In this document: positions 26,271-34,479 of the stretch, piece after piece
Layout of the letters: each line of letters begins with the position of its first letter
Numbering within the stretch: position 1 is the first letter of the stretch
Origin: Bordetella flabilis
GTDB lineage: Bacteria; Pseudomonadota; Gammaproteobacteria; Burkholderiales; Burkholderiaceae_B
DNA: 64,000 bases
Direction: 5' to 3'
Assembly (NCBI RefSeq): GCF_001676725.1
Contig: NZ_CP016172.1
Coordinates: forward strand, 496,001 to 560,000
The notes under the pieces: generated by a model
Databases searched by the model: none
What the model was told of the DNA's origin: nothing
What the model saw: only the letters and a program-made list of their open reading frames with translations
Made by a program: the position numbers and the translations under genes

Positions 26271-26297
26271 CCCCATGGCTGGGCTCCAGCCATGGGG
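26271..26297 (-). terminator. Perfect 12-bp hairpin after the Bug gene
   Basis: CCCCATGGCTGG (26271-26282) and its complement (26286-26297) with a 3-base loop lie 12 bases after the stop of the Bug gene and before the dadA promoter. There is no T-run, but position and strength suggest it separates the two transcription units. Confidence 0.5.
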
Positions 26298-26309
26298 TGT
26301 ACGCCTGCG

Positions 26310-27296
26310 CTATTGAACCTTGATGCCATAGCGCTTGATTACCGGCGCCCATTTGGCGCTTTCCTTTGCGGCTTCGGCGGTCAGTTGCGCGGGTGTGCTT
26401 CCGCCCAGCTCGATTCCCATCTCGGCGAAACGTGCTTGCAGCGCGGAATCCGCCATGGCGCGCTTGATATGCGTGCCAAGCGCGTCGACGACGCGGGCCG
26501 GCGTCCCGGCGGGCGCGACCACGGCGAACCAGACCGACGCATCGACACCTGCCATGCCTTGCTCAGCCATCGTCGGCACCGAAGGCAGCACCGCCGCCCT
26601 GTGCTCGGCCGGTATGCCGATGGCGCGCACCTTCCCGGCCTTGATCTGGGGCAGGGAGTTCTGCAGGATGTCGCAGGTCATTTGCGTATCCCCGGCAATG
26701 ACGCTGGCCAACGCAGGCGCCGTACCGTTGTAAGGCACATGAACCATGTCCACACCGGCGACCGTGCGGAACAATTCGCAAGCCAGGTGTAGCGGGTTTC
26801 CATTGCCATTCGACGCGAAGGCGAAGCTGCCATTCCTGGATCGTATGTATTTCACCAGTTCTGACACGTTCTGCGCCGGCACGTCGGCGTTTACAACCAT
26901 CACCAGCGGTGCCCGGCCGAGCATCGATACGGGTGTGAAGTCCTTGGCAGGGTCGTAGGGCAGGCGCTCGTAGACCAGCGGATTGACGGCCAGGCTCGCG
27001 GATGACGCCACGAAGAGGGTGTAGCCATCCGGCTTGGCCCGGGCCACCATGGAGGCGGCCACGATGGTGTTGCCGCCGGGCTTGTTCTCGACGATGAAGC
27101 TTTGCCCCATGGACGTCGTCAACCGTTCGGCGACCAGGCGTGCCAGTTGGTCGACAGGCCCGCCGACGGTATAGGGAACCACCAGTTTGACGGGATGGTC
27201 GGGATACGGCTTTTCATCGGCGTGCGCCGTACCGAAGGCCGTGTGCAGCAACAGCCCGAGCAGGGCTGCACGGATGGTGCGCAGATTTCGAATCAT
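26310..27296 (-). CDS. Bug-family periplasmic substrate-binding protein
   Basis: 328 residues from the ATG at 27296, which has GGAGGAG upstream. Signal peptide about 1-26 (ending AHA-DE). The mature start YPDHPVKLVVPYTVGGPVDQLAR and the segment VENKPGGNTIVAA mark the Bug family; the middle part keeps the usual HVPYNGTAPAL. Orphan: no TctAB genes nearby. It lies downstream of the DUF302 and thiolase genes on the same strand and so belongs to the 26-36 kb degradative cluster, where it probably captures the substrate or a related acid. Confidence 0.92.
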   Translation of the reverse strand: MIRNLRTIRAALLGLLLHTAFGTAHADEKPYPDHPVKLVVPYTVGGPVDQLARLVAERLTTSMGQSFIVENKPGGNTIVAASMVARAKPDGYTLFVASSASLAVNPLVYERLPYDPAKDFTPVSMLGRAPLVMVVNADVPAQNVSELVKYIRSRNGSFAFASNGNGNPLHLACELFRTVAGVDMVHVPYNGTAPALASVIAGDTQMTCDILQNSLPQIKAGKVRAIGIPAEHRAAVLPSVPTMAEQGMAGVDASVWFAVVAPAGTPARVVDALGTHIKRAMADSALQARFAEMGIELGGSTPAQLTAEAAKESAKWAPVIKRYGIKVQ

Positions 27297-27374
27297 GGTT
27301 GTCTCCTCCTGCTGTTCAATGTCCTGACGGGCGCGCTGCACGAACCGCGCGCCCGTGGATGGCCTGCTTCTCGG

Positions 27375-27926
27375 TCAGACCGCTTGCGGACCGCGGCAGA
27401 GCGACATCAAGAGCGCGCTCAGCCGCTGGTCCAGGGTCGCGGCGACCTTGTCGATGGCTGGCTCGCCGAACTGGCCGAACAGCGTCGAGGGCTTGTCGTA
27501 TTCGAACGTCGAGCCGCCGTTGGCGTTTTCATAAAGGACGACACGCAGCGGCGCATAGTTGCCGGCCGCCACGTTGACGCTCGTCATTTGCACGGCGTAC
27601 AGCACATTGCCGATCAGATAGGCGGTGGTGTTCTTGCGTTCGCCCGCCAAAGCCAGCCAGTCGCCGTGCAGGCCGATGTAGTGGATGGCCAGGTCGTCCT
27701 TGCCGGCGGCTTTCTTCAGCGCAGCACGGACACCCTCCAGGTCGTTGTTTCGGAGCATGGCGCGGATGCCGTCGTCCAGGCGGCCCAGGCGCGATTCGAG
27801 TTCGCGCTTCACCTCCGAGTAGGGCCTTGGCGTGGAAAGCGTGATGTGCTCGACGGACACATAGGTCGTTATGGTTTCGATGCCGTCGTCGAGCGTGCTC
27901 GCGTGCGTACCGGTGTTTGAGGACAT
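27375..27926 (-). CDS. DUF302-domain protein
   Basis: 183 residues from the ATG at 27926, with AAGGAG before it. The region around residues 20-150 has features of DUF302 (VSVEHITLSTPRPYSEV, then AIHYIGLHGDWLALAGERK and the late PLRVVLYEN and STFEYDKPS segments). DUF302 proteins are small alpha/beta proteins of unknown biochemical role, sometimes next to redox or fatty-acid genes. No signal peptide. It lies between the thiolase (50 bases upstream) and a Bug receptor, apparently in one operon. No function is assigned. Confidence 0.8.
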   Translation of the reverse strand: MSSNTGTHASTLDDGIETITTYVSVEHITLSTPRPYSEVKRELESRLGRLDDGIRAMLRNNDLEGVRAALKKAAGKDDLAIHYIGLHGDWLALAGERKNTTAYLIGNVLYAVQMTSVNVAAGNYAPLRVVLYENANGGSTFEYDKPSTLFGQFGEPAIDKVAATLDQRLSALLMSLCRGPQAV

Positions 27927-27976
27927 GGGAGTCTCCTTCAGTGTGATGGACGTTCGGGTTATTGATTGGCGTAGTC

Positions 27977-29161
27977 TCAGCAGGCTTCCAGCGCGAGGGC
28001 GATACCTTGGCCGCCCCCTATGCACAGGCTGACAACGCCGCGCTGAAGGCGTTGCCGCTGCATGGCATGCAGCATGCGGGTGACGAGTATTGCGCCGGTC
28101 GCCCCGATCGGATGACCATGCGCGATAGCGCCGCCATCGACATTCAATACGTCGTGGCTAATGCCCAATTCGCGCGCCACGGCGAGCGGAACGGCGGCGA
28201 ATGCCTCGTTGATTTCAAAGCGGTCGACCTCGCTCAATGTCCAGCCGGCGCGCTGCAGCGCCATCCGTATGGCCGGAACGGGGCCCAGGCCGAACATGCC
28301 GGGTTCGACGGCCGCAATCCCGTAGGACACCAGCCGGCCCAGGGGCTGCAGTCCCTGGTCACGGGCCATCGCGGCGTCGGCTATCACCATGGCCGCGGCG
28401 CCGCTGTTCAAGCCTGGCGCATTGCCGGCGGTAATGGTGCCGTCCGCCCGGAACGCCGGACGCAGTGCCGACAATGCCGCCACCGTGGTATCCGGCCGAT
28501 TCGCCTCGTCGCGCTCGAACCGTGGCTGCTTCCTGGCGCCAGGTACGTCCACGGCGACGACCTCGGATTCGAACAGGCCCTCCTGCTGGGCCAGGCCGAA
28601 GCGGCGCTGCGAGCGCTCGGACCATTCGTCCTGTTCGAGACGGGTCAGGGCGTAGCGGGCAACCAGGTCTTCGGTATGCCAGCCGGAATGCTCGCCGGAG
28701 AAGGCGTCGACCAGGCCGTCACGCAGCATGCTGTCATGGGCAGTGACGTCTCCCATGCGCGCGCCCCATCGGCCGTTGGGCATGAGGTAGGGCGCCATGT
28801 CCATGTTCTCCATCCCGCCCGCGATTCCGAGCCTCGCCTGGCCTGCCCAGATCTCCAGCGCCACGGAGACTATCGCCTGCGCACCGGAACCGCAGACGCG
28901 GTTCACCGTCAGGGCGGGGACGGACACCGGCATGCCGCCGCCGATCGCCGCCTGGCGCGCAGGGTTCATGCGATTGCCGGCCTGTACGACGTTGCCCATG
29001 ACGACGGTGTCGACGGCTGCCGGGTCGATAGCGGACCGTCGCAGGGTTTCGCGCACGACCGCAGCGCCCAGCGCCGTTGCGGGAACTGTTTTGAGCGAAC
29101 CGTTGTATGCACCGATCGGCGTGCGTACGGGCGCGCAAATCACGATTTCTCTTGCTTGCAT
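27977..29161 (-). CDS. Thiolase / acetyl-CoA acetyltransferase
   Basis: 394 residues. The ATG at 29161 is preceded by GGAGG at 5 bases; a GTG at 29176 would add five residues. The acyl-carrying cysteine is Cys90 in NRVCGSGAQA; NEAFAAVP, GGAIAHGHPIGATGA (catalytic His) and LCIGGGQG (second Cys) complete the active site, so it should be active. Thiolases split beta-ketoacyl-CoA or condense acetyl-CoA. In this cluster of enoyl-CoA hydratase, CoA-transferase and BKACE a degradative role is more likely. A palindrome at 29216-29227 overlaps its promoter region. Confidence 0.95.
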   Translation of the reverse strand: MQAREIVICAPVRTPIGAYNGSLKTVPATALGAAVVRETLRRSAIDPAAVDTVVMGNVVQAGNRMNPARQAAIGGGMPVSVPALTVNRVCGSGAQAIVSVALEIWAGQARLGIAGGMENMDMAPYLMPNGRWGARMGDVTAHDSMLRDGLVDAFSGEHSGWHTEDLVARYALTRLEQDEWSERSQRRFGLAQQEGLFESEVVAVDVPGARKQPRFERDEANRPDTTVAALSALRPAFRADGTITAGNAPGLNSGAAAMVIADAAMARDQGLQPLGRLVSYGIAAVEPGMFGLGPVPAIRMALQRAGWTLSEVDRFEINEAFAAVPLAVARELGISHDVLNVDGGAIAHGHPIGATGAILVTRMLHAMQRQRLQRGVVSLCIGGGQGIALALEAC

Positions 29162-29215
29162 CTGTGCCTCCGTCACTCGCGCGGTGAAAACGATGATGTA
29201 CCGCGCGATCGAAAG

Positions 29216-29227
29216 GAGTATATACTC
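29216..29227. promoter_or_regulatory. Palindrome GAGTATATACTC between divergent thiolase and hydratase genes
   Basis: A perfect 12-bp palindrome that contains TATACT, a good -10 hexamer, on both strands. On the minus strand TTGGGA lies 18 bases upstream of this -10. Related sequences occur at 33986-33997 (10 of 12 bases, in front of the MarR gene) and at 32717-32728. A MarR-type operator is likely. Confidence 0.55.
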
Positions 29228-29296
29228 TTAATTATGGGTTTCCCAAGCCAATGCGGGTAAACACGCACATTTCGCAACCGAGAGCGGAGGAGCACT

Positions 29297-30073
29297 ATGT
29301 CGTCAGACGCGGGCATCATCGATTACCGGAAGGCCGACAACGTCGGCATCCTGACCATGCGGCATGCGCCGCACAACCTGGTGGGCAAGGCTTTGTGCGA
29401 CGCGCTCATTGCGGCGTTGCATGCGGCGCACGGCGACGGGTGCCGGGCCCTGGTCCTGAGGAGCGGACTGCGCCATTTTTCGGCGGGCGCCGACATGGAT
29501 TTGTTCGCCAACGGCGGCGAACGCATGCATGAACTGGACGCCATCGGCGTGCTGCGCGCCTTCGACGAACTTCCCATACCCATTGTGGGGAGCGTGCATG
29601 GCGTCGCATTGGGAGGTGGCTTCGAACTCGCGCTCGCCTGCGATCTCATTGTTGCCGCCGCTTCATCCAAGTTCGGACTGGTGGAGGCCACGCTGGGCCT
29701 GCATCCCCTGATGGGTGGAATACAACGCGTGATACAGCGTGCCGGCGCCGCACGCGCGAAGGAAGTCGTCATGCTGGGACGCCGGCACGATGCAGCCACC
29801 CTGGAAAAATGGGGCATCGTCAACCGGGTGGTCGCGGACGCCCGGTTGGAGGAGGTGACACTGTCCCTGGCGCGGGAACTCGCACAGGGCCCGACCGTGG
29901 CGCATGCCGCGACCAAGCGGCTGTCCACCATTTACCTGGACCAGGGAATGCGGGCCTGCGACGCCATGATGGCGGAGGTGCAGCAGCCGATCTTCGCCAG
30001 TGGCGACCTCCAGCGCGGGCTCGATAGCTTCAAGGCTGCCGGTCCGGGCAATGCCGTCTTCCAGGGCAACTGA
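29297..30073 (+). CDS. Enoyl-CoA hydratase/isomerase family protein
   Basis: 258 residues, crotonase fold. The oxyanion-hole segments are HFSAGADM and GVALGGGFELAL. Both catalytic glutamates of hydratases are present: in GGGFE and, 20 residues later, in GLVEATLG, so water addition to an enoyl-CoA is plausible. GGAGGAG precedes the ATG. First gene of the plus-strand unit hydratase - CoA-transferase - BKACE, divergent from the thiolase. Confidence 0.93.
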   Translation: MSSDAGIIDYRKADNVGILTMRHAPHNLVGKALCDALIAALHAAHGDGCRALVLRSGLRHFSAGADMDLFANGGERMHELDAIGVLRAFDELPIPIVGSVHGVALGGGFELALACDLIVAAASSKFGLVEATLGLHPLMGGIQRVIQRAGAARAKEVVMLGRRHDAATLEKWGIVNRVVADARLEEVTLSLARELAQGPTVAHAATKRLSTIYLDQGMRACDAMMAEVQQPIFASGDLQRGLDSFKAAGPGNAVFQGN

Positions 30074-30085
30074 AGGAGAATCGCC

Positions 30086-31312
30086 ATGTCTAGCGGACCG
30101 CTTCAGGGTATACGCGTCGTCGATTTTTCCCGGGTGCTCGCGGGGCCCCATTGTTCCAAGACCCTGCACGACCTGGGGGCGGAAGTCATCAAGATCGAGC
30201 CTCCACGCCCGGATATATCGCGCGGCGCCTATCCGCGCACGGAAGGGATGTCCCATTACTACATCCAGCAGAACAGCGGCAAGCGCAATCTCAGCCTGGA
30301 CTTGAACTTTCCGGAGGCGCGTGAGATCGCGATGCGGCTATGCCGGGACGCCGACGTGATCGTGGAGAATTTCCGCGCCGGAACGCTCGCTTTTTTTGGG
30401 CTTGATTATGAGTCGGTGCGCCAGGTGAATCCCGGCGTCGTCTACGCATCGATCAGCGGCTATGGACAGAATGGGCCCTTGTCCCACCGCGCCGCGTATG
30501 CGCCGACCATACATGCCGAATGCGGTTTCACTTCGACCTTCCTGAACCACCTGGGCGATGACCTGCGGCAGAACAGGCATGATGCGTTCTCGCATGCCGA
30601 CCTGTATACGGGGCTGGAGGCGGTGATCGGCATCCTGGCCGCGCTGCACCGCAAGCGGGAAACCGGGGAAGGACAGCACGTCGACGTCGCGATGGCCGCG
30701 ACCATCCTGGCCGTGAACGAGCGCGTACACGCCGATCTTTCGGGCATCGATATGGGCGATGAGCCGATTGCGCTGGGGCCGGCATGGTCGCCATTCTTCA
30801 CGGTCGCCACGGGCGAGCGCATCACTATCGCGACCAGCGTGGTCAGTTCACTCAGCTTCCCCCTTTACACGGCTGCCATGCGGCGTGGCGACCTGGCGCT
30901 GGATCCCCGCTTTGTTACGCCGCAGGCCCGGGCCCGGAACGTCGATGCGCTGTACGACATCGTCCAGGAGTGGATCCTGACGTTCGAAAGCCTGGAGGCG
31001 CTGGACGCCCAACTGGACGAAGCCAAGCTGGCTTTCGGGGTGGTGCGCGACATCAATGAGTTCGCGGCATCCGAGTGGAGCCAGTGGTGGGGCGCGATCG
31101 AAGAGGTCGACGACCGCACGGGCGGCACACTGCGCATCCCGGGCAAGCCCTGGCGCTTTTCGCACGACCGCCTCAGCCATCCCGGCGCGCCCGCGTACCG
31201 GGGCGAGCACAACGCGGAGATTCTGGCCGAGCTCGGCATCGCGCCGGCGCAGATCCGCCACTTGACGGAAATCGGGGCGCTGACGTCCGACCCGTCGCCA
31301 CAGAGCCTTTGA
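30086..31312 (+). CDS. Class III (CaiB/BaiF) acyl-CoA transferase
   Basis: 408 residues. N-terminal GIRVVDFSRVLAGPHCSKTLHDLGAEVIKIE (key DFSRVLAGP) and the catalytic aspartate Asp172 in SHADLYTG are typical; the aspartate forms the anhydride/thioester with the substrate. The family moves CoA between carboxylic acids. It starts 12 bases after the hydratase stop, with AAGGAG upstream, and is followed by a BKACE gene at 18 bases. It probably activates the acid that enters this pathway. Confidence 0.95.
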   Translation: MSSGPLQGIRVVDFSRVLAGPHCSKTLHDLGAEVIKIEPPRPDISRGAYPRTEGMSHYYIQQNSGKRNLSLDLNFPEAREIAMRLCRDADVIVENFRAGTLAFFGLDYESVRQVNPGVVYASISGYGQNGPLSHRAAYAPTIHAECGFTSTFLNHLGDDLRQNRHDAFSHADLYTGLEAVIGILAALHRKRETGEGQHVDVAMAATILAVNERVHADLSGIDMGDEPIALGPAWSPFFTVATGERITIATSVVSSLSFPLYTAAMRRGDLALDPRFVTPQARARNVDALYDIVQEWILTFESLEALDAQLDEAKLAFGVVRDINEFAASEWSQWWGAIEEVDDRTGGTLRIPGKPWRFSHDRLSHPGAPAYRGEHNAEILAELGIAPAQIRHLTEIGALTSDPSPQSL

Positions 31313-31330
31313 ATCCAAACAGGACCAGCC

Positions 31331-32266
31331 ATGAAGCCGCTCAAGAAAAAGGTCATCATTACGTGCGCCGTGACGGGCGCCATCCATACGCCCACGTTGT
31401 CCCCGGCGCTTCCGTATCGCCCGCGCGACATCGCGGCGCAGGCCGTGGAGGCGGCCGAAGCGGGCGCGGCGATACTGCACCTGCACGCGCGCGACCCGGA
31501 TACCGGCGCGCCCACCGGCGACCCGGACATCTTCGCGCAGTTCCTGCCGGTCATACGGGACCAGACCGACGCCGTCCTGAATCTGACCACCGGCGGCAGC
31601 CCCGACATGACGGTAGAGGCGCGCCTGGCCGCCGCGCTGCGGTTCCAGCCGGAAATGTGCTCCCTGAATATGGGATCGATGAATTTCTCCATGCATCCAC
31701 TGGCGGCCAAGGTGGAGAACTGGAAATTCCCCTGGGAGCGCCAATACCTGCTGGACAGCGAGCGGTTCATATTCCGCAATACCTTCGCCGACATCGCGCG
31801 GGTCTATCAGCTGATGTCAGACTTCGGGACGCGGTATGAGCATGAGTGCTATGACATCGGCCACCTGTACAACCTGGCGTACTTCCTGGATCGCGGGCTG
31901 GTCAAGCCGCCGTTGTTCATCCAGAGCGTATTCGGGATCCTGGGCGGCATAGGCCCGGAATCCGACAACGTGGTGTTCATGCGGCGTACGGCGGACCGGC
32001 TGTTCGGCGACGATTATGTATGGTCCGTGCTGGCAGCCGGCCGGCATCAGATGCCCGTGACGACCCAGGCGGCCTTGATGGGTGGTAATGTGCGCGTCGG
32101 CCTGGAGGACAGCCTGTACATCGGCCGCGGGCAGCTGGCGCAGAGCAACGCGGAGCAGGTCCTCAAGATCCGCGGCATTCTGGCCGAACTGTCCCTGGAA
32201 ATCGCAACGCCGGAGGAAGCCAGGCGGATGCTGGCGCTGAAAGGCCGGGACCTGGTGAAGATCTAG
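31331..32266 (+). CDS. BKACE-family beta-keto acid cleavage enzyme (DUF849), copy 2
   Basis: 311 residues, clearly paralogous to the protein at 18774-19715 over its whole length (shared blocks HLHARDP, MCSLNMGSMNF, CYD-GHLYNL and GNVRVGLEDSLY). The HxH zinc ligands are at about residues 46-48. It should cleave a beta-keto acid with acetyl-CoA. Last gene of the hydratase/CoA-transferase unit; its stop overlaps the stop of a convergent SnoaL-like gene by 4 bases. The two copies sit in different operons with different regulators, so they probably serve different substrates. Confidence 0.92.
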   Translation: MKPLKKKVIITCAVTGAIHTPTLSPALPYRPRDIAAQAVEAAEAGAAILHLHARDPDTGAPTGDPDIFAQFLPVIRDQTDAVLNLTTGGSPDMTVEARLAAALRFQPEMCSLNMGSMNFSMHPLAAKVENWKFPWERQYLLDSERFIFRNTFADIARVYQLMSDFGTRYEHECYDIGHLYNLAYFLDRGLVKPPLFIQSVFGILGGIGPESDNVVFMRRTADRLFGDDYVWSVLAAGRHQMPVTTQAALMGGNVRVGLEDSLYIGRGQLAQSNAEQVLKIRGILAELSLEIATPEEARRMLALKGRDLVKI

Positions 32267-32673
32267 GTCGGACCGGCCTCGCCCCAGCACTCGGCCGGCA
32301 GCACCGTCGCCAGGCGTTCGTACATCGCCGCGCGAAACAGCACGAGGGCAGGGTAGGGCCGCATGGCGACGGTGCGGACAAGCACGCGGCCCTGGGCATC
32401 GTCCTCCAACGCCTCGAAGCTTTGGAGTTTCTGTCTGCCTATCGTCCCGGTCCATACCAGTACCGTATGAGTCCCCTGGCGGAATTCATTCGTATAGGCG
32501 CCGTCCCGCACCTGCACCGATACGGTCATGACCTGCATGACCAGGTCGAGTCCCTGTAGCGGCCTGGCCAGAATGGGACTGTGGAAAACGATGTCTGGCG
32601 CCAGAAGGTCGCGCAACGCGGCCAGATCATTCGCACCGGACTCGCGCCATTGGCGTAAGGGATGCTTCGTCAT
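32263..32673 (-). CDS. SnoaL-like / NTF2-fold small protein
   Basis: 136 residues. The segment around DLAALRDLLAPDIVFHSPI (about residues 16-34) and the alternating beta-strand pattern through LVWTGTIG to VRTVAMRPYPAL are typical of the NTF2/SnoaL fold used by small isomerases and hydrolases. No membrane or signal segment. It converges on the BKACE gene and diverges from a Bug gene. Catalytic role unknown. Confidence 0.75.
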   Translation of the reverse strand: MTKHPLRQWRESGANDLAALRDLLAPDIVFHSPILARPLQGLDLVMQVMTVSVQVRDGAYTNEFRQGTHTVLVWTGTIGRQKLQSFEALEDDAQGRVLVRTVAMRPYPALVLFRAAMYERLATVLPAECWGEAGPT

Positions 32674-32716
32674 GGTTTACCCCTGATGTTCGAATCACGG
32701 TTTAACTGCAAAATGC

Positions 32717-32728
32717 GTGCATATGCGC
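32717..32728. promoter_or_regulatory. Possible MarR-type site upstream of a Bug gene
   Basis: GTGCATATGCGC (perfect core GCATATGC) agrees in 9 of 12 bases with the site at 33986-33997. It lies in the gap between the divergent SnoaL-like and Bug genes. Weaker than the other two sites. Confidence 0.35.
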
Positions 32729-32781
32729 TTACAACAGATCGCCAGCCCGGCGGCGGCTCCGTAAGGGAGCAAGGAGACAGC

Positions 32782-33771
32782 ATGAAAGCAAAGACCTCGA
32801 CCATCCGGCGCCTCGTCCTGGCGTGCGCCTTGATGTGCCAAGCCGCGCTCGTGGCAGCGCAAACCTACCCGAACCGCCCCGTGACGGTCAAGGTGGCATA
32901 TCCGCCGGGCGGTCCGGCCGACGTCGCGGCGCGCAAACTGCAGCCGGGATTGCAGGGCGCCCTGAAGCAGCCCTTCGTAATGGAGAATGTCCCGGGTGCG
33001 GGAGGTTCCATTGCGGCGCGCGCGGTGCTTGGCGCTGCGCCGGACGGCTACACCCTGCTCGTGACGACCGGCAACGATGCCATCCTCGCCCCGCTCACGG
33101 TCAAGGCGGCGCGCTATGCCGCGACCGACCTGCGCCTGATCTCCGTCATTTTTCCTACTGATTTCGCGCTGGTCACCAGCGCGGATCACGACTTCAAGGA
33201 CGTGGACGCGCTGGTGCAGGCTTCGCAGGCAGGCGGAGCAAGGGAGATGACCTACGGCACATGGGGGCATGGGTCCGCTCCGCACCTGGTCGGCGTGGAC
33301 TTCATCGCGTCCACGGGCGCGCGGATACTGGATGTGCCCTACAAAGGCGCGGCCCCGGTCGTCGCGGCCCTGCTGAGCAGGCAGATCGACATGGCTTTCG
33401 TGCCGCTGGCGGCGAATGTGCTGTCCCTGGTGGCGGCCGGCAAGATCCGCGTCGTCGGGATCGCGAATACCCAAAGGAATCCCCACTTGCCGCAGGTGCC
33501 CACGCTGAACGAGGGCAAGACCCTGCGCAACTTCGTCTACAGCGCGTGGGCGGGCTTGTTCGTGCCCGCATCCATGCCCGAAAGCGTGGTGGCGTCATTG
33601 AGCCAGACCATGGAGCGCCTGGTCCAGGAGCCGGAGTTCCAGGCTTTCATCCGGGAGTCCGGTGCATTGCCCGTGACACCGCTTACCGCCTCGCAAGCGG
33701 CGGCCCTTTACCGCGCGGAAGCCGAGAAATACGCCAGCGTCGCGCGGAGCATCAAGCTCGAACCGCAGTGA
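32782..33771 (+). CDS. Bug-family periplasmic substrate-binding protein
   Basis: 329 residues from the ATG at 32782, with AAGGAG upstream; an open frame further back has no signal peptide. Signal peptide about 1-26 (VAA-QT). The mature start TYPNRPVTVKVAYPPGGPADVAAR and VENVPGAGGSIAAR-like segment (here MENVPGAGGSIA) mark the Bug family. A 52-residue membrane peptide gene and a MarR gene follow on the same strand. The ligand is unknown; the context predicts a carboxylic acid fed to the hydratase/CoA-transferase/BKACE pathway. Confidence 0.92.
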   Translation: MKAKTSTIRRLVLACALMCQAALVAAQTYPNRPVTVKVAYPPGGPADVAARKLQPGLQGALKQPFVMENVPGAGGSIAARAVLGAAPDGYTLLVTTGNDAILAPLTVKAARYAATDLRLISVIFPTDFALVTSADHDFKDVDALVQASQAGGAREMTYGTWGHGSAPHLVGVDFIASTGARILDVPYKGAAPVVAALLSRQIDMAFVPLAANVLSLVAAGKIRVVGIANTQRNPHLPQVPTLNEGKTLRNFVYSAWAGLFVPASMPESVVASLSQTMERLVQEPEFQAFIRESGALPVTPLTASQAAALYRAEAEKYASVARSIKLEPQ

Positions 33772-33810
33772 ATGCGCTGCGCAGGCAGCTAGGGAATCAC
33801 GGAGACAGGC

Positions 33811-33969
33811 ATGCAACCGAACCGACCGGATCGAAACATCGCGGTGGGCTGCCCCGAAGGGATGTGGCTGCTGGATCACGCCGACGCCACGCCTTACTAC
33901 GCGGCGCGGGTGTGGACGGCATTGGCGGCCGTACTGACCGCGCTGGCCCTATGGTGGCTGCTGGGTTGA
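33811..33969 (+). CDS. 52-residue single-pass membrane protein
   Basis: This short frame starts at an ATG with GGAGA 5 bases upstream and encodes a polar N-terminal half (MQPNRPDRNIAVGCPEG, then a DHADATPYY segment) and one C-terminal TM helix (about residues 32-51, ALAAVLTALALWWLLG). Good ribosome site, codon use like its neighbours and a placement 39 bases after a Bug gene support a real gene. I do not recognise a family. It could be a small partner of a transporter. Confidence 0.6.
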   Translation: MQPNRPDRNIAVGCPEGMWLLDHADATPYYAARVWTALAAVLTALALWWLLG

Positions 33970-33976
33970 GGGACGC

Positions 33977-34004
33977 TTCACGTCCGCGTATATGCTCCTA
34001 TAAT
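33977..34004 (+). promoter_or_regulatory. Probable promoter of the MarR gene
   Basis: TTCACG (33977-33982) and TATAAT (33999-34004) with a 16-base spacer. The -10 hexamer overlaps the ATG at 34003, so RNA would begin inside the first codons. The palindromic site at 33986-33997 lies between -35 and -10, ideal for autorepression. Confidence 0.5.
33986..33997. promoter_or_regulatory. Putative MarR autoregulatory operator
   Basis: GCGTATATGCTC; its reverse complement agrees in 10 of 12 bases with the palindrome GAGTATATACTC at 29216-29227. It lies in the spacer of the promoter in front of the MarR gene. Confidence 0.5.
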
Positions 34005-34479
34005 GGCGGAGAGGCCAACACCCTGGATCGATACGACCGTGGAACAACTTCATTGCAATTGCACGTCCCTGCGCAGTGCTGCCCGTACCCTGACGTCTGT
34101 CTATGACGAGGTGCTGCGCCCGTCCGGCATCCGGGTGACGCAGTTCACCATTCTTGCGCGTCTCGCCGCGATCGGCGAAACACGCGTCAATGAACTGGCG
34201 GAAAAGCTCGCCATGGATCGAACGACGTTGGGGCGCAACCTGCGTCCGCTGGAACGCGACGAGCTGGTACAGATACGGGTCGGCGAGGACCGCCGTGAAC
34301 GCCTGATCGACCTGAGCCCCAAGGGGCGGCGCGTCTTGCAGACGGCCATGCCCCTATGGGAGAGCATCCACGACCGGTTCGAACGGCAATTCGGAAAGCG
34401 CCGGGCAAAGGACCTCCGGGAGGTCCTTGCCGATGTCGTGACGGTGGGACAGGCGCTGTACGTGGAGCAGGCAGCCTAG
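34003..34479 (+). CDS. MarR-family transcriptional regulator
   Basis: 158 residues. The winged helix-turn-helix is at about 40-115: TQFTILARLAAIGETRVNELAEKLAMDRTTLGRNLRPLERDELV region, wing RVGEDRRERLIDLSPKGRRVL. Start uncertain: the ATG at 34003 overlaps a TATAAT and lacks a Shine-Dalgarno; the in-frame GTG at 34039 (VEQLHCN) is possible. MarR proteins usually repress catabolic genes and release DNA on binding an aromatic or CoA-linked ligand. The related sites at 29216 and 32717 suggest that it controls the whole degradative cluster. Its 3' end overlaps the convergent cupin gene by 4 bases. Confidence 0.92.
   Translation: MAERPTPWIDTTVEQLHCNCTSLRSAARTLTSVYDEVLRPSGIRVTQFTILARLAAIGETRVNELAEKLAMDRTTLGRNLRPLERDELVQIRVGEDRRERLIDLSPKGRRVLQTAMPLWESIHDRFERQFGKRRAKDLREVLADVVTVGQALYVEQAA

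Noticed and set aside
25947..26276. N-terminal extension of the DadA-like protein
   Set aside because: The open frame continues upstream of GTG 25946 through the riboswitch and terminator hairpin. FAD-site similarity starts at VKIIVMGAG and a Shine-Dalgarno precedes the GTG.
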